The position numbers and the translations under genes were made by a program. A model generated the notes under the pieces. The model was not told the DNA's origin. It saw only the letters and a list, made by a program, of their open reading frames with translations, and made no database searches. Source: an uncultured bacterium (GTDB taxonomy: Bacteria > Actinomycetota > UBA4738 > HRBIN12). From it: DNA of 5,593 bases. Shown piece by piece: positions 1-5,593 of the stretch; within the stretch, counting starts at the first letter, position 1; each line of letters starts with the position of its first letter. The stretch covers positions 1 through 5,593 of the forward strand of contig CALGFI010000236.1 in assembly GCA_937881155.1 (NCBI GenBank), read 5' to 3'.

Positions 1-790
1 GCGATCTCACGACGTGCGAGGTGGCCAGTGCAATACGCGATTCGCACGGCGCGTCACGGCGGGATCGTCAATGCCCCCGTGCTGCTGCGTGTCGACGAGG
101 ACCGGTTCTGGTTCGCGGTCGCGGACTCGGACGCACTCCTTTACGCGAAGGGCGTGGCGGCGCTCGCCCGCATGGACGTCGACATCGATGAACCCGATGT
201 CTCCCCGCTTCAGGTCCAAGGGCCGAAGAGCAGGGAAGTGCTCCGTGATCTTCTCGGCAACGTCGTCGCCGGTTTGCGCTACTACCGCTTCACGCACGCG
301 GAGCTCGATGGCATCCCACTCGTCGTCTCACGCACAGGCTGGAGGGGCGAGCTCGGCTTTGAGATCTACCAACTTCGGCTCGGATATCACACGGTGGACG
401 GATACGCCGTTCCACCTCACCGGACTCGAGAAGTACGTCGAGCTCGACCAAGACGCTCAGTTCATCGGCAAGCAGGCCCTTCGCGAGATCCGCGACGGCG
501 ACCTCCTCGACCGGAAGCTCGTGGGGATCGAGATCGGCGGCGACCCGATGACCGATGAGGGCGCGTTGAACGACTTCTGGCCGCTCGTTGAGGGCGACGC
601 CACCGTCGGGCGGGTCACGGCCGGTGCGTGGTCGCCGCGCCTGGAGAAGAACATCGGGTACGGCTGGGTGCCGATCCGACGGGAGGAACCCGGCTCCGAG
701 CTCGAGGCCGACACACCCCGGGGCCGCGTCCCTGTGAGGGTGGCGCATTTGCCGTTCCTCGACCCCAACAAGGACGTTCCCAAATCGTAG
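1..790 (+). pseudogene. Aminomethyltransferase-fold protein (GcvT/DmdA-like), 5' truncated by the window and frame-disrupted
   Basis: Members of this family bind tetrahydrofolate and move one-carbon or methyl groups (glycine cleavage T protein, DMSP demethylase and relatives); the exact substrate here is unknown. Similarity is spread over three frames. Bases 3-23 read DLTTCEV, 23-31 read GQC, and 31 to about 370 read QYAIRTARHGGIVNAPVLL, then SPLQVQGPKSREVL and GWRGELGFEIY. From about 371 to 787 the frame reads NFGSDITRWTDTPFH, FIGKQALREI, then the C-terminal barrel SGAWSPRLEKN-like segment (here TAGAWSPRLEKNIGYGW) and the end LPFLDPNKDVPKS. The first two shifts look like loss of one G and one C from short homopolymers. 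The third drops roughly 40 residues that normally separate the GELGFEIY and NYGSD motifs, and also changes frame. The N-terminus lies before base 1. The TAG stop at 788-790 is 10 bases before the next gene. This could be a decayed gene or local sequence/assembly error; family assignment is firm, the cause is not. Confidence 0.8.
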
Positions 791-800
791 CCTCGCCGGC

Positions 801-1577
801 ATGACCGGTTCCGTCCGCTTCGACCGCGCTGCCGAGTTCTACGACCAGACGCGCGCGATCTCCGATGAGGCGATGGCCCGAACGATGGAGCTCCTGTCCT
901 CCGAGCTCCGCGGACGGGGCCGAGTCCTCGAGGTAGGCGTCGGCACGGGACTGCTCGCCCTCCCTCTGCACGAGCGCCGGGTCGACCTCGTCGGCGTGGA
1001 CATCTCGGCGCCGATGTTGGCCAAGCTCGTGGACAAGGCCGGGAACCGTGCTCTCTTCCCCCTCGTCCTCGCGGACGCGACGCGATTGCCGTTCCGTGAT
1101 CACGCGTTCGGCGCCGCGTACCTGCGATGGGTGCTCCATCTCATCCCGGATTGGCGGGCGGTCGTGGCCGAAGTCGTTCGCGTCGTGCGGCCGGGAGGAG
1201 TGTTCCTGGTGAACCTCGGCGCGTACGGCGGCGAGCGCGACGAGATCAAGGACCGCTTTGCCGAGCTCGTCGGGTTGAAGCTCGATCCGATCGGCATTCA
1301 CTGGGACGACTACGGTTCGCTCGACGCGGTGCTCGTCGAGCTCGGGGCTCGGCCGCGAGAGCTACGGCGGGTGCACGAGGGTGGCGACGACCCCCTTGGA
1401 CTGTTCTTGGACGGCATCCGCGACAACCTCTACTCATGGACCTGGGTGGTCCCCGAAGACGATCGCCTCCGCGCGCACGAAGAGGTTCGACGGTGGGCGG
1501 CCGAGCGTTTCGGCGATCTCGACGCACCTCGACCGTACGAGCGGGCGACGCGCTGGAGGGCATTCGATATCCCCTGA
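801..1577 (+). CDS. Class I SAM-dependent methyltransferase, substrate unknown
   Basis: An intact 258-residue protein with a Rossmann-type methyltransferase fold of the Methyltransf_11/25 kind. The start of the domain is FDRAAEFYDQTR (7-18), common at the N-terminus of small-molecule methyltransferases. The SAM-binding motif I is VLEVGVGTG (42-50), the acidic residue at the end of strand 2 is D67 in LVGVD, motif II is ADATRLPF (91-98), and the post-motif helix-strand is VVRPGGVFLVNLG (128-140). The C-terminal third (about 150-258, rich in Trp, Arg and Asp) is presumably substrate-specific and I do not recognise it. There is no signal peptide or membrane segment, so it should be cytosolic. The ATG at 801 is chosen because it gives the full FDRAAE start; no good Shine-Dalgarno precedes it, so translation may depend on reinitiation after the upstream gene, whose stop is 10 bases away. 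Family certain; methyl acceptor cannot be told from sequence. Confidence 0.92.
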   Translation: MTGSVRFDRAAEFYDQTRAISDEAMARTMELLSSELRGRGRVLEVGVGTGLLALPLHERRVDLVGVDISAPMLAKLVDKAGNRALFPLVLADATRLPFRDHAFGAAYLRWVLHLIPDWRAVVAEVVRVVRPGGVFLVNLGAYGGERDEIKDRFAELVGLKLDPIGIHWDDYGSLDAVLVELGARPRELRRVHEGGDDPLGLFLDGIRDNLYSWTWVVPEDDRLRAHEEVRRWAAERFGDLDAPRPYERATRWRAFDIP

Positions 1578-1595
1578 GTGTCGGACGTTGAGGCC

Positions 1596-1625
1596 CTGAC
1601 CTCCGCGGCGACCGGCAGGTATCCT
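1596..1625 (+). promoter_or_regulatory. Putative sigma-70/SigA-type promoter for ilvE
   Basis: A -35-like CTGACC (1596-1601) is separated by 18 bases from a -10-like TATCCT (1620-1625), which fits the TAnnnT pattern of actinobacterial housekeeping promoters. A start near 1632 would give a leader of about 25 bases containing the ribosome binding site. It lies wholly in the 79-base gap after the methyltransferase. Each box matches consensus at four of six positions, so this is a plausible rather than secure call. Confidence 0.42.
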
Positions 1626-1647
1626 TCCGTCGTTCTGCTTCCTGACC

Positions 1648-1652
1648 GGAGG
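1648..1652 (+). promoter_or_regulatory. Ribosome binding site of ilvE
   Basis: GGAGG ends four bases before the ATG at 1657. The spacing is slightly short, but the match to the anti-Shine-Dalgarno is strong and supports the chosen start. Confidence 0.7.
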
Positions 1653-1656
1653 CCGC

Positions 1657-2583
1657 ATGCCGATCACCGAGGTCGACAAGATCTGGATGGACGGCGAGCT
1701 CGTGGACTGGCGAGACGCCAACGTTCACGTTCTCAGCCACGCGCTTCATTACGGGAGCGGCGTATTCGAGGGGATCCGCGCATATCAAACCTCGCGCGGC
1801 GCAGCGGTGTGGCACCTCGACGAGCACATGAAGCGCTTCTTCCGGTCCGCGAAGCTGTATCACATGGAGATCCCGTACTCGCTCGAGGCGATCACCGAAG
1901 CTGTCAAGGACGTGATCCGCTCGAACGCCCTGAACGCGTGCTACATCCGCCCCGTCGCGCTTCGCGGCTACGGCGAGATGGGCGTGAACCCGCTCAACGC
2001 GCCGGTGAACGTCTTCGTCGCCGTGTGGCCGTGGGGGGCGTATCTCGGCGAGGACGCGCTCGAACAAGGGGTGCGGGTCAAGATCTCGTCGTGGCGGCGG
2101 AACTCACAGAACTCGCTCCCGGCCGCCGCGAAAGCCACCGGTCAGTACATCAACAGCGTCCTGGCCAAGGTGGAGAGCCTGAAGGCGGGCTACGACGAGG
2201 CGATCATGTTGAACGAGTCCGGGTTCATCACGGACGGGTCGGGTGAGAACGTCTTTATCGTCCGCGATAGCGGCCTCACGACGCCGCCCATTCAGGCAGG
2301 ATGTCTGGATGGGATCACGCGGCAGAGCGTGATGGCGATCGCACGCGACCTCGGATACGAGGTGCGCGAGGAGAACCTGGTGAGGACGGATCTGTACAAC
2401 GCGGACGAGGTGTTCTTCACCGGTACCGCCGCGGAGATCACTCCGATCCGCGAGGTGGACGACCGCGTGGTCGGGGAGGGGCATCGCGGCCCGATCACCA
2501 AGGAGCTCCAGGGGGCGTTCTTCTCGGCGACCAAGGGTGAGACCGAGCGGTACGCGAGCTGGCTCACCTACGTGAACGGGTGA
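1657..2583 (+). CDS. ilvE: Branched-chain amino acid aminotransferase (PLP fold type IV)
   Basis: Catalyses reversible transfer of the amino group between 2-oxoglutarate/glutamate and valine, leucine or isoleucine and their 2-oxo acids, the last step of their synthesis and first of their breakdown; cytosolic. The protein has 308 residues, about the length of E. coli IlvE (309). Visible landmarks are SHALHYGSGVFEGIR (27-41), R60 in the phosphate-binding HMKR, GYGEMGVNP (104-112), WPWGAYLGEDALEQG (124-138), the PLP Schiff-base lysine K159 in LPAAAKATG, E197 in GSGENVF contacting the pyridine nitrogen, TGTAAEITP (255-263) and GETERYASWL near the end. These, especially the MGVNP and PWGAYLG segments, favour IlvE over D-amino-acid aminotransferase or aminodeoxychorismate lyase. 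The ATG at 1657 has a GGAGG site and gives the usual N-terminus. The last four bases overlap the start of the aminopeptidase gene. No missing residues or unusual composition. Confidence 0.96.
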   Translation: MPITEVDKIWMDGELVDWRDANVHVLSHALHYGSGVFEGIRAYQTSRGAAVWHLDEHMKRFFRSAKLYHMEIPYSLEAITEAVKDVIRSNALNACYIRPVALRGYGEMGVNPLNAPVNVFVAVWPWGAYLGEDALEQGVRVKISSWRRNSQNSLPAAAKATGQYINSVLAKVESLKAGYDEAIMLNESGFITDGSGENVFIVRDSGLTTPPIQAGCLDGITRQSVMAIARDLGYEVREENLVRTDLYNADEVFFTGTAAEITPIREVDDRVVGEGHRGPITKELQGAFFSATKGETERYASWLTYVNG

Positions 2584-5117
2584 GCGAAGAGGCTCGATAC
2601 CGCCTCCCGCGGACGGTCGTCCCGCGCCGCTACGACCTCGTTTTCGACCCCGACCTCGACGCGGAGACGTTCTCGGGCAGCGAGACCGTCGAGGTCGAGG
2701 TGCGCGAGAACGTCGACGAGATCGTCCTGAACGCCGCGGAGCTCGACGTCACATCGGCCGCGCTCGAACGTGACGGGACCAGCATCGCCGTCACCGACGT
2801 TCGACTCGACGACGAGACCGAACGCGCCCACTTGCGGCTCGCCGAGCGCGCCGAACCCGGCGAGTGGAACCTGCACATCGCGTTCCGCGGCCGACTGTCG
2901 AACCGCCTCCGGGGCTTCTACCGCTCGACGTACGTGGACGAGAGCGGCACCACGCGCGCCATCGCGACGACCCACTTCGAGGCGACGGATGCGCGCCGGG
3001 CGTTCCCGTGCTGGGACGAGCCCGACCTGAAGGCGGTGTTCGGGGTCACGCTGGACGTCGAGGACGGAATTCTCGCCATCTCGAACGGGCCGGAGGTCGA
3101 ACGTGAGCCGCTCGGCGAAGGTCGGGTGCGCGTGTCGTTCGCGGACACGATGCCGATGTCGACGTACCTCGTCGCGTTCGTCGTCGGGCCGCTCGAGGCC
3201 ACCGACCCGGTCGACGTGGACGGCGTTCCGCTGCGCGTCGTGTACGAGCCGGGCAGGGGTCACCTGACCTCGTACGCGCTCGAGGTAGGGGCGTTCTGCC
3301 TGCGGTTCTTCTCCGAGTACTACGGCATCCCGTATCCGGACTCGAAGGTCGACCTGATCGCCGTCCCCGACTTCGCGCAGGGCGCGATGGAGAACACCGG
3401 TGCCATCACGTTCCGCGACAACCTGTTGCTGGTCGACCCGAACAAGGCCACGCAGCCGGAGCTCGCCGCCGTTGCCGACGTCATCGCCCACGAGCTGGCA
3501 CACATGTGGTTCGGCAACCTGGTCACCATGCGGTGGTGGAACGGGATCTGGTTGAACGAGGCGTTCGCGACATTCATGGAGATCCTCGCGGTGGACGCGT
3601 TCCGTCCGGACTGGGAGCGGTGGACGCACTTCCTCAGGGTGCGTTCGTCCGCGTTCGACGTCGACGCGCTCGAGAGCACCCGCTCGATCGAGTACCCGGT
3701 CGCCTCGCCGGACGACGCCGACGGGATGTTCGACACGCTCACGTACACCAAGGGGGCGGCGGTGCTCCGCATGCTCGAGCGGTACCTCGGGGCGGAGCGA
3801 TTCCGAGACGGTATCCGCAAGTACCTCGCCGACCACCGGTTCGGGAACACCGAAACGCACGACCTGTGGGACGCGATCGAGATGGCGACCGGCGAGCCCG
3901 TGCGGCGGATCATGGACGGCTGGATCTGGCAGGGCGGATACCCGCTCGTGTTGGCTGAGCTCGAGGGCGATCTCGTTCGGCTGGCGCAACGACGCTTCCT
4001 GCTCTCGAGCGAAGACGGTGACGCGGCGTGGGACGTGCCGTTGCTGGTTCGGGCCGCCGGGAAGACCGAACCCGTCCTCGTCGAGCCGAGTGGGGCGACC
4101 GTTCCGGCGCCGGGCGACGGTCCCATCGTCGTGAACGCGGGGGCACACGCGTTCGCGCGCGTGCGATACGACGAGGAGCTGCTCGGCCGGATCGCTGCAT
4201 CGCTCGACAGCCTGTCTACGGACGAGCGCACGCAGCTCGTCGACGACATCTGGGCGGCCGTGGTTGCCGGCCGGACGTCGGCCGCGGAGTTCTGTCGGTT
4301 CGCCGGCGCGTTCCGCAACGAGGACGAGCTTCCCGTGTGGTCGTCGCTCCTGGAGGGCATCAGGTGGTGTGACCGGCTGCTCGACGGGGGACCGCGAGAG
4401 CACTACCGGGCGTGGGTTCGATCGCTCGTGGGTCCGGTGCTCGAGCGGATCGGGTGGGAACCGCGCGAGGGTGAACGCGATCTGACGCGATCGCTCCGCG
4501 GCACGCTGATGACCGCCATCGCCATCCTGGGAGCGGATCCGAACGCCCAGGCGCTCGCCCGCGAGGTCGAGCTCCGCGCGCGGGCCGACGGGGACGAAGA
4601 GCCGTCGCTCGCGGCCGCCTCGATCGTCATCGTGGCCTCGGCCGGTGGACCGGCCGAGTACGACGCGTACCTGAAGGCGCGGACGACTGCGCGAACGCCA
4701 CAGGAGCGATTGCGGTACCTGTACGCCCTCGCCGATTTCCGCGACGCGGTGCTGTTCGAGCGCACGCTTGACCTCTCGCTGACGGAGGAGATCCGTCCGC
4801 AGGAGACGCCGTGGGTGCTCACGCGCGCGATGTCCAACCGAGAGCAGGGACCGATCGCCTGGCGGTTCGTGAAGGAACGGTGGCGAGACATCGTCTCGAG
4901 AGTCGCGCCGTCGAACGTCGTGTTCGTCGTGGACGCGCTGCCCTACCTGGCGACGCCCGAGCTCGTGGACGAGGCCTCGGCGTTCTTCGTCGAGCACCCC
5001 ATCCCGCAGTCGGCGCTCCAGCTGCAGCAACTGCTCGAACGCCAGCGCGTGAACGCCGACCTCCGGCGCCGAGCGGTCCCCGAGCTGCAGTCGTTCTTCA
5101 GCGCGCCGCCGCAGTAA
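2580..5117 (+). CDS. pepN: M1-family zinc aminopeptidase (aminopeptidase N type, ERAP1_C-like C-terminus)
   Basis: Removes N-terminal residues from peptides in the late steps of protein turnover; no signal peptide is seen, so cytosolic. The protein is 845 residues, typical of actinobacterial PepN. An N-terminal beta-sandwich (about 1-190) includes RGFYRS (near 112) and FPCWDEPDLKAVF (near 143-155). The thermolysin-like catalytic domain follows: exopeptidase motif GAMEN (268-272), zinc motif HELAH (304-308) with WFGNLVTMRWW, third zinc ligand E327 in WLNEAFA at the canonical spacing, and Y389 in TYTKG, 62 residues after E327 as in characterised M1 enzymes. GWIWQGGYPLV lies near 447-457, then a linker beta-domain and an alpha-helical ERAP1_C-like region from about 515 to 830. 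All catalytic residues are present. The GTG start at 2580 overlaps the ilvE TGA (GTGA), suggesting translational coupling; it lacks a strong Shine-Dalgarno. Symbol is by family; E. coli PepN has a different C-terminal domain. Confidence 0.96.
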   Translation: MSEEARYRLPRTVVPRRYDLVFDPDLDAETFSGSETVEVEVRENVDEIVLNAAELDVTSAALERDGTSIAVTDVRLDDETERAHLRLAERAEPGEWNLHIAFRGRLSNRLRGFYRSTYVDESGTTRAIATTHFEATDARRAFPCWDEPDLKAVFGVTLDVEDGILAISNGPEVEREPLGEGRVRVSFADTMPMSTYLVAFVVGPLEATDPVDVDGVPLRVVYEPGRGHLTSYALEVGAFCLRFFSEYYGIPYPDSKVDLIAVPDFAQGAMENTGAITFRDNLLLVDPNKATQPELAAVADVIAHELAHMWFGNLVTMRWWNGIWLNEAFATFMEILAVDAFRPDWERWTHFLRVRSSAFDVDALESTRSIEYPVASPDDADGMFDTLTYTKGAAVLRMLERYLGAERFRDGIRKYLADHRFGNTETHDLWDAIEMATGEPVRRIMDGWIWQGGYPLVLAELEGDLVRLAQRRFLLSSEDGDAAWDVPLLVRAAGKTEPVLVEPSGATVPAPGDGPIVVNAGAHAFARVRYDEELLGRIAASLDSLSTDERTQLVDDIWAAVVAGRTSAAEFCRFAGAFRNEDELPVWSSLLEGIRWCDRLLDGGPREHYRAWVRSLVGPVLERIGWEPREGERDLTRSLRGTLMTAIAILGADPNAQALAREVELRARADGDEEPSLAAASIVIVASAGGPAEYDAYLKARTTARTPQERLRYLYALADFRDAVLFERTLDLSLTEEIRPQETPWVLTRAMSNREQGPIAWRFVKERWRDIVSRVAPSNVVFVVDALPYLATPELVDEASAFFVEHPIPQSALQLQQLLERQRVNADLRRRAVPELQSFFSAPPQ

Positions 5118-5146
5118 CGCGCCTTCGGAGCGTCGCGCAGCCTCGC

Positions 5147-5176
5147 TTGACACGCCGAAGCGCGCGGCCATACGTT
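5147..5176 (+). promoter_or_regulatory. Strong putative SigA-type promoter for the aldehyde dehydrogenase gene
   Basis: A perfect TTGACA (5147-5152) is followed after 18 bases by TACGTT (5171-5176), matching TAnnnT. It sits in the 100-base gap after the aminopeptidase stop, and would start transcription near 5183, about 35 bases before the next coding region. This is the best promoter match in the window and implies that the aldehyde dehydrogenase is a separate transcription unit. Confidence 0.6.
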
Positions 5177-5188
5177 CGGTAGCGAACG
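5173..5188 (+). repeat. Perfect inverted repeat over the -10/start region (candidate operator)
   Basis: CGTTCG (5173-5178) and CGAACG (5183-5188) form 6-base perfect arms around a GTAG spacer. The left arm overlaps the last four bases of the -10 box and the right arm covers the expected transcription start. That is a common position for a dimeric repressor site. The short arms mean it could be chance in GC-rich DNA, and no regulator gene is in the window. Confidence 0.4.
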
Positions 5189-5196
5189 ACCCGCCT

Positions 5197-5211
5197 TCTT
5201 CGAAGAGGAGG
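5197..5211 (+). promoter_or_regulatory. Ribosome binding site with adjoining palindrome before the aldehyde dehydrogenase
   Basis: GGAGG (5207-5211) ends six bases before the ACG at 5218, ideal spacing, so it decides the start. The 10-base palindrome TCTTCGAAGA (5197-5206) abuts it directly; in RNA it could form only a small hairpin, so an effect on ribosome access is speculative. Confidence 0.65.
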
Positions 5212-5217
5212 TTCCGC

Positions 5218-5593
5218 ACGGCCGTCGTCGAGGACGTCGAGGTCTCAACGGAGCATTGGATCGGCGGCGAACGCGTCGCCTCGGCATCGACGTTCCAGGA
5301 CGTCTCGCCGATCGACGAGGCGGTGCTCGCCGAAGTCTCGCGGGGCGGTACCCCCGAGGTCGAACGAGCCGTCGAGGCTGCGCGCGCCGCAACCGAGACG
5401 TGGGGCCGAATGTCCGCCATGGAGAGGGCGGCCGTCCTTCACCGGATAGCGGATCTCGTCGAGGAGCGGGTCGAGCGGCTCGCGGCCGTGGAGACGCGCG
5501 ACAACGGCTCGCTCCTGCGCTCACACCGCAACTCGGTCATGCCGCGCGTCGCGAGAAACTTCCGCTTCTTCGCCGACCAGCTGACGGAGCTCG
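5218..5593 (+). CDS. Aldehyde dehydrogenase family protein, N-terminal part, with apparent ACG start
   Basis: NAD(P)-dependent aldehyde dehydrogenases oxidise aldehydes to acids. The window shows the first 125 residues, part of the cofactor-binding domain: HWIGGERV (13-20), FQDVSPIDEAVLAEV (26-40), the helix EVERAVEAARAATETWG (47-63), MSAMERAAVLHRIADLVEER (65-84), ETRDNGSLL (92-100) and RVARNFRFFADQL (110-122). The HWIGGE start and the NFRFFADQL segment recall semialdehyde dehydrogenases of the HpaE/hydroxymuconic type, but substrate cannot be fixed because the catalytic Cys and Glu lie beyond 5593. No in-frame ATG, GTG or TTG exists between the preceding gene and the conserved region; the first in-frame ATG is codon 65, inside the domain. 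ACG at 5218, six bases after GGAGG, is the only fitting start, unless a base is wrong. It has its own promoter and a candidate operator. Family assignment strong, start unusual. Confidence 0.88.

Noticed and set aside
14..400. Reading 14-790 or 28-558 as intact short genes
   Set aside because: Each contains only half of the aminomethyltransferase similarity; the first ~350 bases of the former and the last ~185 of the latter are Arg/Ser-rich out-of-frame sequence.
1586..1605. Small inverted repeat GAGG/CCTC after the methyltransferase as a terminator
   Set aside because: Only four base pairs with no T-tract; indistinguishable from chance in GC-rich DNA.
1588..1625. TTGAGG at 1588-1593 as the -35 box of the ilvE promoter
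   Set aside because: It is 26 bases from the TATCCT -10, too far; CTGACC at 1596 with an 18-base spacer fits better.
1246..2067. A 273-codon minus-strand frame spanning the methyltransferase and ilvE
   Set aside because: Antisense shadow: Arg/His-rich without motifs, and opposite two well-supported genes and their intergenic promoter.
5118..5165. Possible terminator after pepN from CTTCGG near 5122 and CCGAAG near 5155
   Set aside because: The arms are only six bases, the loop is over 25 bases, there is no T-run, and the right arm lies inside the promoter spacer.
2568..5420. A 950-codon open frame on the minus strand opposite pepN
   Set aside because: It is in exact codon register with pepN, so its stops would require TTA, CTA or TCA codons in the sense gene, which GC-rich genes avoid. 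Its translation is low-complexity, Arg/Val/Glu-rich and shows no recognisable domain, whereas the sense strand has every M1 motif. It also runs through the promoter and into the aldehyde dehydrogenase.

Overview
The window is GC-rich (roughly two thirds G+C by eye). Every supported gene lies on the + strand, and coding is dense with short gaps. The protein sequences, the TTGAC-type -35 and TAnnnT -10 elements, the GTG and ACG starts, and the avoidance of TTA/CTA/TCA codons suggest a high-GC actinobacterium, possibly a poorly sampled lineage. That placement is inference from style and resemblance; nothing in the window fixes a taxon.

Layout. (1) Bases 1-790 hold the 3' part of an aminomethyltransferase-fold gene (GcvT/DmdA-like). 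Its reading frame is broken in at least three places. (2) Ten bases later, 801-1577 encode an intact class I SAM-dependent methyltransferase of unknown substrate. (3) A 79-base gap carries a plausible promoter and a GGAGG ribosome binding site for ilvE (1657-2583), a branched-chain amino acid aminotransferase. (4) ilvE overlaps by four bases (GTGA) with an M1-family zinc aminopeptidase (2580-5117), so the two are probably translationally coupled. (5) A 100-base gap holds the best promoter in the window, a perfect inverted repeat over its -10/start region, and a GGAGG site. It leads into an aldehyde dehydrogenase gene that runs off the end at 5593. The only start codon that fits the aldehyde dehydrogenase is ACG.

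How the parts may work together. The aminopeptidase releases free amino acids from peptides and IlvE interconverts branched-chain amino acids and 2-oxo acids, so the coupled pair makes sense as amino acid salvage or turnover. The aldehyde dehydrogenase appears to be a separate transcription unit. The broken GcvT-like gene suggests one-carbon/folate chemistry, but its partners lie outside the window.

The genes are ordinary families and I found no evidence of an undescribed multi-gene system, mobile element, CRISPR array or RNA gene. The points most worth checking are the clustered frame breaks in the first gene, the ACG start, and the palindromic control region before the aldehyde dehydrogenase.
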